From Streptomyces sp. CB02366 (GTDB lineage Bacteria > Actinomycetota > Actinomycetes > Streptomycetales > Streptomycetaceae): a stretch of 64,000 nucleotides of DNA. The position numbers were made by a program, and so were the translations under genes. The notes under the pieces were generated by a model. The model worked only from the letters and a program-made list of their open reading frames with translations. It had not been told where the DNA came from and made no database searches. The stretch's first letter is position 1; every line of letters begins with the position of its first letter. The stretch is from positions 1-64,000 of the forward strand of contig NZ_LIVT01000014.1 in assembly GCF_001905905.1 (NCBI RefSeq). Direction: 5' to 3'. Below, piece after piece: positions 51,513 to 60,068 of this stretch.

Positions 51513-51980
51513 CATGCGCCCCAGGAGTGATCGACCTGGCATCGGGCCCACGCCGGGCCGGACATCTTCCGGCCCCCTTCGGCGGTCGCCGCGAAGGAGG
51601 GCGCGCCCAGGGACCGGGCCGATCATCCCGCGCGGCGCCGGCGCCTCGGGAAAGCCGAGCGCGGTGGCCACCGCCCGCGCCGCGTTCGGTCGAGGGGCGG
51701 CGGTGGTGGGCCAGGACGCCATCCGCCCTACCGTGCTGCGCCGACGCGACCTGTCAGGGGCGGCGCACATCGGCCTGGTCGATCCGACGGCTCGCTGCGC
51801 CCCGGACGCCGGTCGCCACGCCGTGGTGGAGGGCGTCCTCCGGGCCGGCCACTACGGCGGCGTCCCCGCCCGGCCGTGCGCCTGCCACCGGGGGCCGGCC
51901 CACGGGTACTGCCCGGACACGACCGTGGGCCGCGCGGTGCACGACACCGCCCGGCCGGACTGCCGCCGATCGCCCGCCGA
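51513..51980 (+). pseudogene. degenerate P-loop small-molecule kinase
   Basis: The frame starts at an ATG with a strong AGGAGGAGAGG ribosome site. It then reads GAGASGKPSAVATARAAFGR, AVVGQDAIRPTVLRRRDLSG, HIGLVDPTARCAPDAGRHAV and VEGVLRAGHYG, clearly related to AAA-type kinases that have GNSASGKSS, GQDxxRRxVLRERD, ARYALDAGxHVVVEGILxxxxY. The Walker A Ser/Thr is replaced by Pro and other core residues are lost. The C-terminal part is not recognisable, and no stop occurs before the next gene. It is best read as a decaying gene. It occupies much of the 661-bp gap 51423-52083. Confidence 0.6.
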
Positions 51981-52083
51981 CCCGCACGGCCCCGGTCCGG
52001 CCGGAGGTCCGGCGGGCGAGCTGGTCACCGCTCCCGTCCTGCCCGGCCGCACCGGACGGGAGCGGTGCGTACGCGTGGCGGGG

Positions 52084-52413
52084 TTACGCTCCGGCCGGGG
52101 AGGCCTGCTGCACGACCTCGAAGGACCACAGGGTCGATCCGCCGGCCGCCGGCTTGGGGCGCTCGCCGCCCGGGGCGTCGCCACCCTGGTGGGCCGCCTT
52201 CATCGGGCCCTCCATCCACGCCTGGAAGGACTCCTCGTCGCGCCAGCGCGTGTAGACGAGGTAGTCGTCCGTGCCCTCCACGGGCCGGAGCAGTTCGAAC
52301 CATTCGAAGCCGTCGGAGTTCTCCACGGCGTGGGCGCGGGAAGCGAAGCGCTTCTCCAACGTCTCGCGTTGTTCCCGGGGGACGGTCAGTACATTGATCT
52401 TGACTACGCTCAT
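52084..52413 (-). CDS. antibiotic-biosynthesis-monooxygenase (ABM) domain protein
   Basis: This 109-aa dimeric alpha/beta-barrel protein has the ABM pattern: VVKINVLTVPREQRETLEKRFASRAHAVENSDGFEWFELLRPV, then YLVYTRWRDEESFQAWMEG. Such proteins include heme-degrading MhuD/IsdG-type enzymes and cofactor-free quinone monooxygenases; the Asn/Trp/His set for heme degradation is not obvious. It lies 660 bp upstream of the megasynthase in the same direction, so a link to that pathway is possible but unproven. Confidence 0.85.
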   Translation of the reverse strand: MSVVKINVLTVPREQRETLEKRFASRAHAVENSDGFEWFELLRPVEGTDDYLVYTRWRDEESFQAWMEGPMKAAHQGGDAPGGERPKPAAGGSTLWSFEVVQQASPAGA

Positions 52414-52450
52414 GGCCCCATCCTGCCGTACGGCACTCCGACGCCGTCGC

Positions 52451-52930
52451 TCACCCGTCGGCCGGCGGGGCGGCGGGAAGCTCCACCGTGACGTGGAGCC
52501 CCCCGTCCGGGCGCGGGGCGAGGGCGAGCGTCCCGTCGTGCGCCCGGGCGATGGTCTCGACGATCGCCAGCCCGAGGCCGACGCCCGCGTCGTGGGTCCG
52601 CAGACGCTCCGCGCCGCGCCGGAACGGTTCGGTGAGCGTCGGCACCAGCTCCGGGGAGAGCGGCGCCCCGGTGTTCTCCACCGCCAGCTCCACGGCTTTG
52701 GGGCGGATGCTCGTGGTGACCCGGACGATGCCCGCTTCCGGCAGGTTGTGGACGATCGCGTTGTGCACGAGGTTCGTGGTCAGCTGCAGCAGCAGGGCCG
52801 GCGATCCGTCGGCGGGGGCCACGGCGCCGCGCACCTCGACGGTGACGCCGCGTTCCTCCGCGAGGGGGAGGAGGGTCTCGGCGGCCTCCTCCGCCAGCAC
52901 GGCGGGCTCCGCGACCCGCCCTCCCCTTTC
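52451..52930 (-). pseudogene. truncated sensor histidine kinase, ATPase domain only
   Basis: The frame contains a HATPase_c domain: N box LLLQLTTNLVHNAIVHNL, G1 VELAVENTGAPLSPE, F box TEPFRRG, G2 GVGLGLAIVETIARAHDG. Before it VLAEEAAETLLPLAEERG is the usual dimerisation-domain exit, but the phospho-acceptor helix, HAMP and sensor are missing. Upstream of 52930 the sequence turns into Pro/Arg-rich non-coding DNA. No response regulator is adjacent. It is a deletion remnant and should not signal by itself. Confidence 0.75.
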
Positions 52931-53062
52931 GGGCCCGCGACCCCACGAGATCCCGCAGCGGCGGAAACCGGCGTGCCCGCCCGCACCGGGGTGCCGCGCA
53001 CACGGCGCGGGCCCGGCGCCGGGGCGTACCCCGGGCCGGGCCCGCACCGCGCGTGGGCCGAG

Positions 53063-53893
53063 TCAGCCGTTGAACGTGTCCGGGTCGGGCCCGGTGCGCT
53101 CGCCGCGGTCGAGGGCCGAGATCTCCCCGACGTCCCCTTCGGTCAGTTCGAAGTCGAAGAGCGCGAAGTTGTCCTGGATGCGCTTCAGCGTCACCGACTT
53201 GGGGAAGACGATGTCCCCGCGCTGCAGATGCCACCGCAGCACCACCTGCGCGGGCGTCCTGCCCACCCGCTCGGCGATGCGGCCGATCGTCGGGTCCGAG
53301 AGCACCTTGCCCTGGGCGATGGGCGACCACGCCTCCGTGGCGATGCCGTGCTCCGCCCCGAAGGCGCGGAGGGCGTCCTGGGTGAGGTAGGGGTGCACCT
53401 CGATCTGGTTGACGGCGGGCACCACCGTGCCGGCGTCCAGCAGTCGGCGCAGGTGGTTCTCCTGGAAGTTGGAGACCCCGATCGCCTTGACGCGCCCGGA
53501 GCGGTAGATCTCCTCCAGGGCCTTCCACGCCTCCACGAAGTCGTCCGGACCTCCCGGCAGGGGCCAGTGGATGAGGAAGAGGTCCACGTAGTCGAGGTCC
53601 AGTTCCTCCGCGGTGCGGTCGAACGCCCGCAGGGCCTCGTCGTACGCGTGGGCGCCGTTGTTCAGTTTGCTCGTCACGAAGACGTCGGCGCGGTCGAGCC
53701 CCGATTCCCGGACGGCCTGGCCGACCTCCTTCTCGTTGCCGTACATCTGCGCCGTGTCGATGTGCCGGTAACCGGTCTCCAGAGCGGCGAGCGTGGTCTC
53801 GCACGTCTCGTCCCGCGGGATCTGGAAGGTGCCGAAGCCCAGCTGGGGGATGGTCACACCGTTGTTGAGGGTGATGTCGGGTACTGCGGGCAC
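53063..53893 (-). CDS. aldo/keto reductase (AKR5-like, 2,5-diketogluconate reductase type)
   Basis: This 276-aa TIM-barrel NADPH oxidoreductase has the start NNGVTIPQLGFGTFQIPRDE, the catalytic tetrad region GYRHIDTAQMYGNEKEVG (Asp and Tyr), TSKLNNGAHAYDEALRAFDRT (Lys), DLFLIHWPLPGG (His), and the cofactor segment FPKSVTLKRIQDNFALFDFEL. It reduces small carbonyls such as methylglyoxal or diketogluconate. GTG 53893 has GAGGAG upstream. The gap 53894-54187 holds an AT-rich island (about 54090-54113) that may carry its promoter and nothing else visible. Confidence 0.92.
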   Translation of the reverse strand: MPAVPDITLNNGVTIPQLGFGTFQIPRDETCETTLAALETGYRHIDTAQMYGNEKEVGQAVRESGLDRADVFVTSKLNNGAHAYDEALRAFDRTAEELDLDYVDLFLIHWPLPGGPDDFVEAWKALEEIYRSGRVKAIGVSNFQENHLRRLLDAGTVVPAVNQIEVHPYLTQDALRAFGAEHGIATEAWSPIAQGKVLSDPTIGRIAERVGRTPAQVVLRWHLQRGDIVFPKSVTLKRIQDNFALFDFELTEGDVGEISALDRGERTGPDPDTFNG

Positions 53894-54187
53894 GGTTGCT
53901 CCTCGCTGTCGGCGCCTCGGAAGGCGGAGGGAAAGGCGGAAGGACGGGCGGGGCGGGGCGGGCCAGCCCGCGATGCCGCTGAGCCCGGCTCCGGGCGGCG
54001 GCCCCCCGGCGAGCTCACGGTGGGGGCGGAACGCGGAACGTCGCACTCCGCCTCTCTGCCGGATACCCGACTGACCGGGCGGAAAACTGCCCATAAGTAT
54101 CTATATCGGTAATGCTCTGTGCGCGCAGAGCCGCCGGGGGAGGTCGGCCGTCCGTCGTCGGCGCCCGTTCGCGCCTCGCCCGGTCCG

Positions 54188-55096
54188 CTACGCGGGCCCT
54201 GGCGTCGCGCGGTCGGGGAGGGGGACGCCGAGCCGGTCGGCCACGGTGGTGAGGGCCGCTCCCAGCGGCAGGGCGATGCGGGTCACGGCGTACCGGTCGC
54301 CCCGTGTGGCGTCCCGGTTGACGATCAGCACCGGCGTACCGGCCTCGGCGGCCTGACGGACGAACCGGAGCCCGGACATCACGGTCAGCGAGGAGCCCAG
54401 GACCAGGAGGGCGTCCGCCTCGCGGACCAGCGCGCGGCAGCGCTCGACCCGCGGCGGGGGCACGGCTTCGCCGAAGAACACCACGTCCGGTTTGAGGACG
54501 CCGCCGCAGACGGCGCAGGGCGCCACGGTGAAGTCCCCGACCTGCTCGTCGGTGAGATCGGCATCGCCGTCCGGGTTCATCGCGGCGGCCACCGGTGCGA
54601 AGCCCTCGTTGGCCCGCTCCAGCCGGTGCGCCAGCTCGCGGCGTGGGCTGAGGTCGCCGCAGGAGAGGCAGACCACCCGGTCCAGCCGCCCGTGGAGGTC
54701 CACGGCGCCCTCGCTGCCGGCGGCCTGGTGCAGACCGTCGACGTTCTGGGTGATCACGCCCGAGAGCAGCCCCCGCCGCTCGAACGCGGCCACCGCCCGG
54801 TGCCCGGCGTTCGGGCGGGCGCGCCCGAACGTACGCCAGCCGAGATGGCTGCGCGCCCAGTAGCGGCGACGGGCCCCGGCGTCGGCGGTGAAGTCCTGGT
54901 ACGTCATCGGGGTGTGCCGGCTCAGGCTCCCGCCCTCGCCCCGGTAGTCGGGGATGCCCGACTCCGTGGAGATGCCGGCTCCGCTCAGGACCAGGACTCC
55001 GCCGCCGCGCAGCGCCTCGACCACCGGTTCCAGGTCGGTCGTGCCCGGCGGCGGCTCCTCGGTGGAGGTCCAGCTGAGCGTGGGTCGCATACGCAT
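54188..55096 (-). CDS. Sir2-family NAD-dependent protein deacylase
   Basis: This 302-aa sirtuin has the NAD-binding motifs GGGVLVLSGAGISTESGIPDYRG and ITQNVDGLHQAAGS, the catalytic His in DLHGRLDRVVCLSCGD, and a zinc site formed by CLSC and CAVC. The late LLVLGSSLTVMSGLRFV and VNRDATRGD complete the fold. It removes acyl groups from lysines, releasing nicotinamide. ATG 55096 is chosen near the conserved start; an earlier in-frame extension is Arg/Pro-rich and unlikely. It stands alone. Confidence 0.93.
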   Translation of the reverse strand: MRMRPTLSWTSTEEPPPGTTDLEPVVEALRGGGVLVLSGAGISTESGIPDYRGEGGSLSRHTPMTYQDFTADAGARRRYWARSHLGWRTFGRARPNAGHRAVAAFERRGLLSGVITQNVDGLHQAAGSEGAVDLHGRLDRVVCLSCGDLSPRRELAHRLERANEGFAPVAAAMNPDGDADLTDEQVGDFTVAPCAVCGGVLKPDVVFFGEAVPPPRVERCRALVREADALLVLGSSLTVMSGLRFVRQAAEAGTPVLIVNRDATRGDRYAVTRIALPLGAALTTVADRLGVPLPDRATPGPA

Positions 55097-55343
55097 GTCC
55101 CCAGGGTACGGAACCGGCCCCCGGGCGCGGCGGCCCCGGAGCCACCTGAGGGCGGGGGGAGGTTTCCGGCCGCATTTTATGGCAGGTGCATGATCAAGGT
55201 GTTCGCGCGGCATAGGTTCCTGCGGCCCCGGGAGAGCGGCAACCGGTCATCGTGGCCGCTCGGTTCCCCGTGAGCCGCGCGCCGTCCTCCCACTCGCCCG
55301 GCTTCCCCGTGGAGCCGAGCCCCCCATGAGTGAAGGGACAGCA

Positions 55344-55925
55344 ATGCTGGATTCGAGATGGTTCAAGGCGGCCGGAGTCGCCGCGGCGATCACCCTGGCC
55401 GCGGCGACGGCCTCGCACGCCGCCCCCGCGCCGGCCTCGGCGGCGACGGAGAGCACGGCAGCCGCGGTGACGCTCCGCTACGACGACAGCCGGGCCGGCG
55501 GCTGGGAGGCGGCGATCGCAGCGGGCGTCGCCTCCTGGAACGCGAACGTCGGCAACGTCAAGCTCGTCGAAGCCGCCCCCGGCACCCGTGCCGAGATACA
55601 GATCGTGGCCACCAGCGGCTGGCCGCAGGCCACCCTCGGCCCGGTCCGCCCCGGCGGGCAGGCCCGGGTGGAGCTGGGCAGCCAGGCGGTCGCGCAGGGG
55701 CACGACAAGACCCGTATCGCCGCCCATGAACTCGGTCACAGCCTGGGCCTGCCGGACACCAAGCCCGGCCCCTGCTCCCAGCTGATGTCGGGTTCCAGCG
55801 CCGGAACGAGCTGCACGAACGCCGTTCCCAACGCGACCGAGCGGTCCCGCGTGGAGTACGCCTACGCGCGCGGCCTCGCCTCCCCCGCCCCGGCGGACGG
55901 CCGCCTCCTGGTGGACGCCCCGTAG
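55344..55925 (+). CDS. snpA: snapalysin-family secreted zinc metalloprotease (M7)
   Basis: This 193-aa preprotein begins MLDSRWFKAAGVAAAITLAA, a Sec signal likely cleaved after the ASHAA or SAA sites, then a small mature protease with AAHELGHSLGLPD, the HExxHxxGxxD zinc motif of snapalysins. CSQLMSG downstream fits the Met-turn. Two cysteines could form a disulfide. ATG 55344 is preferred to the ATG at 55326 because GAAGGGA sits five bases upstream. Unlike classical snpA loci, no divergent LysR-type activator gene is present. Confidence 0.88.
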   Translation: MLDSRWFKAAGVAAAITLAAATASHAAPAPASAATESTAAAVTLRYDDSRAGGWEAAIAAGVASWNANVGNVKLVEAAPGTRAEIQIVATSGWPQATLGPVRPGGQARVELGSQAVAQGHDKTRIAAHELGHSLGLPDTKPGPCSQLMSGSSAGTSCTNAVPNATERSRVEYAYARGLASPAPADGRLLVDAP

Positions 55926-55942
55926 CCGGAGAGGACTGCGGA

Positions 55943-55981
55943 GGGCGGGAGGCCGGGCCCATACCGCACCGGCTCCCGCCC
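55943..55981. terminator. hairpin between convergent snapalysin and GDSL genes
   Basis: GGGCGGGAG (55943-55951) pairs with CTCCCGCCC (55973-55981), with extra GCCGG/CCGG pairing inside. It lies 18 bp past the protease stop codon and 44 bp past the leftward esterase stop. Confidence 0.6.
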
Positions 55982-56024
55982 GTCCCGGCTCGCGGTCGGC
56001 GGCCCGGCCGAAAGCGGCGTGCGG

Positions 56025-57209
56025 CTACCGGTCCTGCCGGGCGAACGGCCCGCCGGGGCCGAAGGCGCGCCGCGCGAACCGCTCGGCGATGCGCCGGTGG
56101 GCGGCGGGGTCCGGGTGCAGGGCGTCGGGCAACGGGAGTTCCGCGTGATCGCTCGCGCCGTAGAGGTCCAGCCCGTCCAGGTGGTACAGGCGGGGATCGG
56201 TGGTCGCGCGCTGTTCGACGATCCTGGCCAGTTCGTCCCGGATGACGGTGAGGGTGAGCTTTCCCGCGGCCGTCTCCGCCGGATCGCCGGTGGCCCGGAA
56301 CCGCAGCCGCCCCTCGCCCATCGCGCTGGTGTCCGGGGCGCTGGGACCCGGGGTGTTCTCGTGGATGGGGCAGTAGACCGGTGAGACCACCAGCAGCGGA
56401 GCGGTGGGATGCCCCTCGCGGAGGGTGTCGAGGAAGCCGTGGACGGCCGGACCGAACGCGCGCAACCGCATCAGATCGGCGTTGACCACATTGATGCCGA
56501 TCTTGACGCTGAGCAGGTCGGCCGGTGTGTCGCGCATGGCGCGGGCCGTGAAGGGGTCGAGCAGCGCGCCGCCGCCGAACCCCAGATTGATCAGTTCCGC
56601 CCCGCCCAGAGAAGCGGCCAGGGCGGGCCAGGTGCCGGTCGGGGCGGCCGCGTTGGAACCGTGGCTGATGGAGCTGCCGTGGTGCAGCCAGACGGGCCGG
56701 CCGCTCGGCCGGGGGCTCAGGACCGGGGCATCGGCACGCAGGGCGACCAGGCAGGTCGTCTCGTCGTGGGGCAGCCAGATCTCGACGTCCTTCTCGGCGT
56801 CCGGCAGCCCGGTGAACCGGAGCGTCTCCGTCGGGCCCGGCCGGACCCGCGCCGTCCCCGCGGCCATGTCGATCGTGAGCGTGTCCCCGTCGGGCACGCC
56901 GGCCCGGTCCGTGAGGCGGCCGTCCACCAGGAGCTCGTACACCCCGTCGGGGCGCGGCGGCGCTCCGACGTAGACCCGCTTGGTGGCCACCACGTCCAGC
57001 TCCACGGCGGTGGCCCGGGTGCGGAACGCCAGGCGGACCCCGGAGGGCTGCGACTCGGCCATGGCGAGCTGCCCGTCCGGGATCTGCCGCCGCGCCCGCG
57101 CGGGCAGCCGGTGCGGCAGCGCCCCCCGCTCGGTCTGCTCCAGGTCGAGAGCGCCCCGCAGGATGTCGGTGGTGATCGGAGTCGTGGTCCAGCCGTGAGG
57201 GGTGCTCAT
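56025..57209 (-). CDS. SGNH/GDSL-type esterase, two-domain
   Basis: This 394-aa protein has an N-terminal beta-sandwich region (about 50-165, VRLAFRTRATAVELDVVATKRVYVG, GVYELLVDGRL) followed by an SGNH hydrolase domain. The nucleophile block is PVWLHHGSSISHGSNA, the oxyanion Gly/Asn area is INLGFGGGALLDP and VKIGINVVN, and the catalytic Asp-His are in LPDALHPDPAAHRRIAERF. No signal peptide, so it is cytoplasmic or exported otherwise. The TetR gene 79 bp upstream in the same direction may regulate it. Similar two-domain esterases act on acetylated sugars. Confidence 0.88.
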   Translation of the reverse strand: MSTPHGWTTTPITTDILRGALDLEQTERGALPHRLPARARRQIPDGQLAMAESQPSGVRLAFRTRATAVELDVVATKRVYVGAPPRPDGVYELLVDGRLTDRAGVPDGDTLTIDMAAGTARVRPGPTETLRFTGLPDAEKDVEIWLPHDETTCLVALRADAPVLSPRPSGRPVWLHHGSSISHGSNAAAPTGTWPALAASLGGAELINLGFGGGALLDPFTARAMRDTPADLLSVKIGINVVNADLMRLRAFGPAVHGFLDTLREGHPTAPLLVVSPVYCPIHENTPGPSAPDTSAMGEGRLRFRATGDPAETAAGKLTLTVIRDELARIVEQRATTDPRLYHLDGLDLYGASDHAELPLPDALHPDPAAHRRIAERFARRAFGPGGPFARQDR

Positions 57210-57233
57210 GTGCTCGGTCTCTTCGTTCGTCGC

Positions 57234-57263
57234 GAGGGCGAGGGCGAGGGCGAGGGCGAGGGC
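57234..57263. repeat. five copies of GAGGGC
   Basis: A perfect hexamer tandem run lies between the TetR stop and the GDSL start, where the esterase ribosome site would be read on the minus strand. Copy number may vary by slippage and could alter expression; its effect is unknown. Confidence 0.7.
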
Positions 57264-57288
57264 GGGGGCTGCGGGGGCGGGCGAGAGG

Positions 57289-57861
57289 TCAGGAGGGGGC
57301 GGGCCAGTCGCGGAGCAGGGAGTCGAGCGCGTCGATGATCTCCCTCCAGCTCTCCTCGGAGGCGGGGGAGCTGTGGCTGAAGCCGCCCGCCGCCTCCAGT
57401 TGCACGTAACCGTTGAAGAACCCGCCCAGGAGCCGCACCGCGTGCGTCTCCCGGGAGGCGTCCAGGCCGTAGTCGCGCAGGATGGCCCGGGTCAGCAGGG
57501 AGTGCCGTGCGCCCGCGCTCGCCGCCGCCGCTTCCGGGTCGAGCCGGTACCGCGCCGCGGTGAAGCGGCCCGGGTGCCGGAGCGCGTAGTCGCGGTAGGC
57601 GTCGGCGAAGGCGCGGAGCGCGTCCCGGCCCGCCCGGCCCGCGATGGCGGCCGACGCCTCGTCGGCGAGTTCTTCCAGGGCCAGCAGCGCGATCCTCGTC
57701 CTGAGGTCGTGGGCGTTCTTGACGTGCGAGTACAGGCTCGCGGTCCGCACGCCCAGCTTCCGGGCGAGCTCCGAGGGGGTCACGTGCTCGAAGCCGATCT
57801 CGTCCGCCAGTTCGGCCCCCGCCCGTGCCACGCTCTCCGTGCCCAGCCCTGCTCGCGCCAT
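57289..57861 (-). CDS. TetR-family transcriptional regulator (WHG-type C-terminus)
   Basis: This 190-aa protein has an N-terminal HTH (about 8-55: VARAGAELADEIGFEHVTPSELARKLGVRTASLYSHVKNAHDLRTRI), then an all-helical ligand domain with LRAFADAYRDYALRHPGRFTAAR and LLGGFFNGYVQLEAAGGF, the WHG-like C-terminal pattern. It is divergent from the FBP gene and precedes the GDSL gene. The palindrome at 57907-57927 between the divergent starts is the likely operator. Ligand unknown. Confidence 0.9.
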   Translation of the reverse strand: MARAGLGTESVARAGAELADEIGFEHVTPSELARKLGVRTASLYSHVKNAHDLRTRIALLALEELADEASAAIAGRAGRDALRAFADAYRDYALRHPGRFTAARYRLDPEAAAASAGARHSLLTRAILRDYGLDASRETHAVRLLGGFFNGYVQLEAAGGFSHSSPASEESWREIIDALDSLLRDWPAPS

Positions 57862-57906
57862 GCCGCTCCCGAATGCTTATCGCTGATGACCTAAGAAAAT
57901 ATACGT

Positions 57907-57927
57907 TTGCCTAACGCTTTTAGGCAA
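57907..57927. promoter_or_regulatory. palindromic TetR operator candidate
   Basis: TTGCCTAA and TTAGGCAA are perfect 8-bp inverted arms with a CGCTT spacer, centred between the TetR start (57861) and the FBP-gene start (57943). The site is AT-richer than its surroundings and ends 15 bp before the FBP start, so binding would block that gene's expression. Confidence 0.65.
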
Positions 57928-57942
57928 CTTAGCGTGGTTCGT

Positions 57943-58434
57943 ATGAAGCCCCTGACCGAGCAAGAGATCCGCACCGCCTTCGTGAACTGCACCAAGGGCG
58001 AGGCCAAGCGCCTGTCCGTCCCGCGCGACCTGGCCGACCGGCCCTGGGACGATCTCGACTTCCTGGGCTGGCGCGATCCGCAGGCCCCCGACCGCGCCTA
58101 CCTGGTGCTGCCGACCGGGGAAGGGCCGGTCGCCATCCAGCTCCGCTCCTCCGACGCGGGTTCCTGGCAGACCCGCCGCAGCATGTGCCCGATCTGCCTG
58201 ACCGTTCACACCGGGGGAGTCTCGCTGCTGGTGGCGCCCAGGTCGGGCAAGGCGGGCCAGCAGGGAAACTCGGTCGGTACGTACATGTGCAGCGACCTCG
58301 CCTGCTCCCTCTACGTACGAGGGAAGAAGGACGCGGGCATGGGCGGGCGGCTGCGCGAGTCCCTTCCCCTGGAGCAGCAGATCGAACGGACCGTGGGGAA
58401 CCTCGCCGCGTTCATCGCCAAGGTGACCGCCTGA
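57943..58434 (+). CDS. FBP-domain (EF-G-binding, FusB-like) zinc-finger protein
   Basis: This 163-aa protein has an N-terminal helical part and a C-terminal treble-clef-like domain with four cysteines in MCPICLTVHTGGVSLLVAPRSG and GTYMCSDLACSLYVRGKK (CxxC and CxxxxC). This matches the C-terminal domain of FusB/FBP proteins, which bind elongation factor G and rescue it from fusidic acid. Actinobacterial members are common and mostly uncharacterised. Under control of the divergent TetR it may be drug-inducible, which is inference. ATG at 57943 sits close to the operator. Confidence 0.82.
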   Translation: MKPLTEQEIRTAFVNCTKGEAKRLSVPRDLADRPWDDLDFLGWRDPQAPDRAYLVLPTGEGPVAIQLRSSDAGSWQTRRSMCPICLTVHTGGVSLLVAPRSGKAGQQGNSVGTYMCSDLACSLYVRGKKDAGMGGRLRESLPLEQQIERTVGNLAAFIAKVTA

Positions 58435-58440
58435 CCGCCT

Positions 58441-58478
58441 CTCCTCCCGCGGGCCCCGATCCGGGCCCGCGGGAGGAG
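58441..58478. terminator. strong hairpin terminator after the FBP gene
   Basis: CTCCTCCCGCGGGCCC (58441-58456) pairs perfectly with 58463-58478, a 16-bp stem with a CGATCC loop, seven bases after the stop codon. The remaining 237 bp to the TerB stop show nothing else. Confidence 0.75.
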
Positions 58479-58715
58479 GCGGGGCGGCTGGACGTGGCGG
58501 CACGTCGCGGACGGCACGACTCCGTTCCGGACGGCCTCCGAGAACGGATCAGGCCTCCCCGCGGGCCGCCGCCCCGCCCGCCGCGGACCCGCCGTCTCCC
58601 GGCCGGACCCGCGGCGCTCCGCCGCCCGCGCCCATCCCGCCCCGGCAGCCCGTTCAGGAAGGCGGGAGGGAAGCCCACCGGGGCCCGCACAACGCCGGGT
58701 GGGCACGACCGGGTC

Positions 58716-59276
58716 TCAGAGGCCGAACTCCTGCGGCGAGACCCCGAGCGCCGTGCACGCCTCGCGCAGCACCTGGGCCTCGGCCGGGGCGATGTACCCG
58801 TCCGCACCGGCGATCACGAAGCCGGTCTGGACGACCGCCTTGGCCTCCACCGGCTTCTTCGCCGCCTTCGCGATCTCCTGCATGGCGTCCGCCCTGCCCT
58901 GCGGGAAGTTGGACATCAGCTGGTCGACGTGCTTGTTGAACCTCTGCCGCAGCTGCTCGGGCGGGAAGTTCTGCAGGACGTCGTTCCGCAGGATCAGCGA
59001 CTCCACATGCTGCCGCTCGGCGGGGTCGACGGAGCCGTCGGCGGCCGCGACCAGCGCGCACATCGCCATGCTGGCGTCCCGGTACGCACCGCTCTTCAAC
59101 TCCGTCTTGATCGAGCCCAGCTGGGACTTGAGAAGCCCGACCAGTTTCTCCTTCGAGCCGCCCCCCGCCCCTGCCCCCGGCTGTCGGCCGCCGGCCCCGC
59201 CGCCGGTTCCCTGCGACTGCTGCTGCAGTCCCTTCGCCTGTTCCTTGATGCGGTCCCACATAGCCATGTCTGCCAC
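58716..59276 (-). CDS. TerB-family protein
   Basis: This 186-aa protein has a Gly/Gln-rich N-terminal linker (about 15-45) and a TerB helical domain: ASMAMCALVAAADGSVDPAERQHVESLILRNDVL and, in the second half, AVVQTGFVIAGADGYIAPAEAQVLREACTALGV. The two acidic Asp-Gly loops (AADGSV, GADGYI) are the family's conserved metal-binding sites. Originally linked to tellurite resistance, TerB proteins act in membrane-associated stress systems. No other ter gene is nearby. An ATG three codons later is an alternative start. Confidence 0.88.
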   Translation of the reverse strand: MADMAMWDRIKEQAKGLQQQSQGTGGGAGGRQPGAGAGGGSKEKLVGLLKSQLGSIKTELKSGAYRDASMAMCALVAAADGSVDPAERQHVESLILRNDVLQNFPPEQLRQRFNKHVDQLMSNFPQGRADAMQEIAKAAKKPVEAKAVVQTGFVIAGADGYIAPAEAQVLREACTALGVSPQEFGL

Positions 59277-59411
59277 CTTGTCGATCGGATCGATGGTCCG
59301 CGCACCGTACGCGGCTTCCCGTAACGGGTGTTCGTGGACCGCCCGGCGGTCCTCGCCGGGTGAGCGGGGAGCCGCCCGCGGCGCCGGGCCCCGGACGGTT
59401 CGCCGGAACGG

Positions 59412-60068
59412 TCACGCGTGGTCCTTCCGCCGCTCCCCCCGACGGGCACGCACCCTGCGGACGACCGCCACGACCAGCGCCGCGACGACCAGCACGAGCA
59501 CCGCCTTGGAGAGCACCCCGACGTAACGCTCCACGAGGTCCCACTGGTCGCCCAGCAGATAACCCGCCATGACGAGGACGGTGTTCCACAGGAAGCTGCC
59601 GAGAGCGGTGAAGAGCACGAAGGTCGGCATCGGCATCCGCTCGACGCCCGCCGGGACGCTGATCAGACTGCGGAAGATCGGAATCATCCGGCCGAAGAAG
59701 ATGGCCTTCATGCCGTGCTTCTGGAACCACTTCTCGGTCTTCTCCAGGTCGGAGACCTTCACCAGGGGAAGCCGCTCCCACAGGGCGTACATGCGGTCCC
59801 GGCCGAAGAGGGCGCCGATCCAGTACAGGGCGACAGCGCCCACCACCGACCCCAGAGTCGTCCAGAACAGGGCGGAGAACAGGCTGATCACCCCCTGCCC
59901 CGCGGCGAAGCCCGTCAGCGGCAGGATGACTTCGCTCGGCAGCGGAGGAAAAAGGTTCTCCAGGGCGATCGCCAACCCGGCCCCCGGGCCGCCCAGGGTG
60001 TCGACGAGGCCGGTCGCCCACCCGGCGATGCCGCCCGTCGGCTCCGATGCGAGGGGAATGTGATGCAT
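59412..60068 (-). CDS. DedA-family membrane protein
   Basis: This 218-aa protein carries the DedA hallmarks: ALENLFPPLPSEVILPLTGFAAGQG near residue 35, the basic amphipathic region EKWFQKHGMKAIFFGRMIPIFRSLISVPAGVERMPMPTFVLFTALGSFLWN (FxRxxPxxRxxxxxxAG), and a C-terminal membrane helix with a basic tail. DedA/SNARE-associated proteins flip lipids such as undecaprenyl phosphate or phosphatidylethanolamine. The start at 60068 removes a long basic extension. It is monocistronic, 135 bp after the TerB gene in the same direction. Confidence 0.9.
   Translation of the reverse strand: MHHIPLASEPTGGIAGWATGLVDTLGGPGAGLAIALENLFPPLPSEVILPLTGFAAGQGVISLFSALFWTTLGSVVGAVALYWIGALFGRDRMYALWERLPLVKVSDLEKTEKWFQKHGMKAIFFGRMIPIFRSLISVPAGVERMPMPTFVLFTALGSFLWNTVLVMAGYLLGDQWDLVERYVGVLSKAVLVLVVAALVVAVVRRVRARRGERRKDHA

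Noticed and set aside
51492..51770. Minus-strand 92-codon frame upstream of the megasynthase
   Set aside because: Arg/Pro-rich composition, opposite strand of the recognisable kinase relic, no ribosome site.
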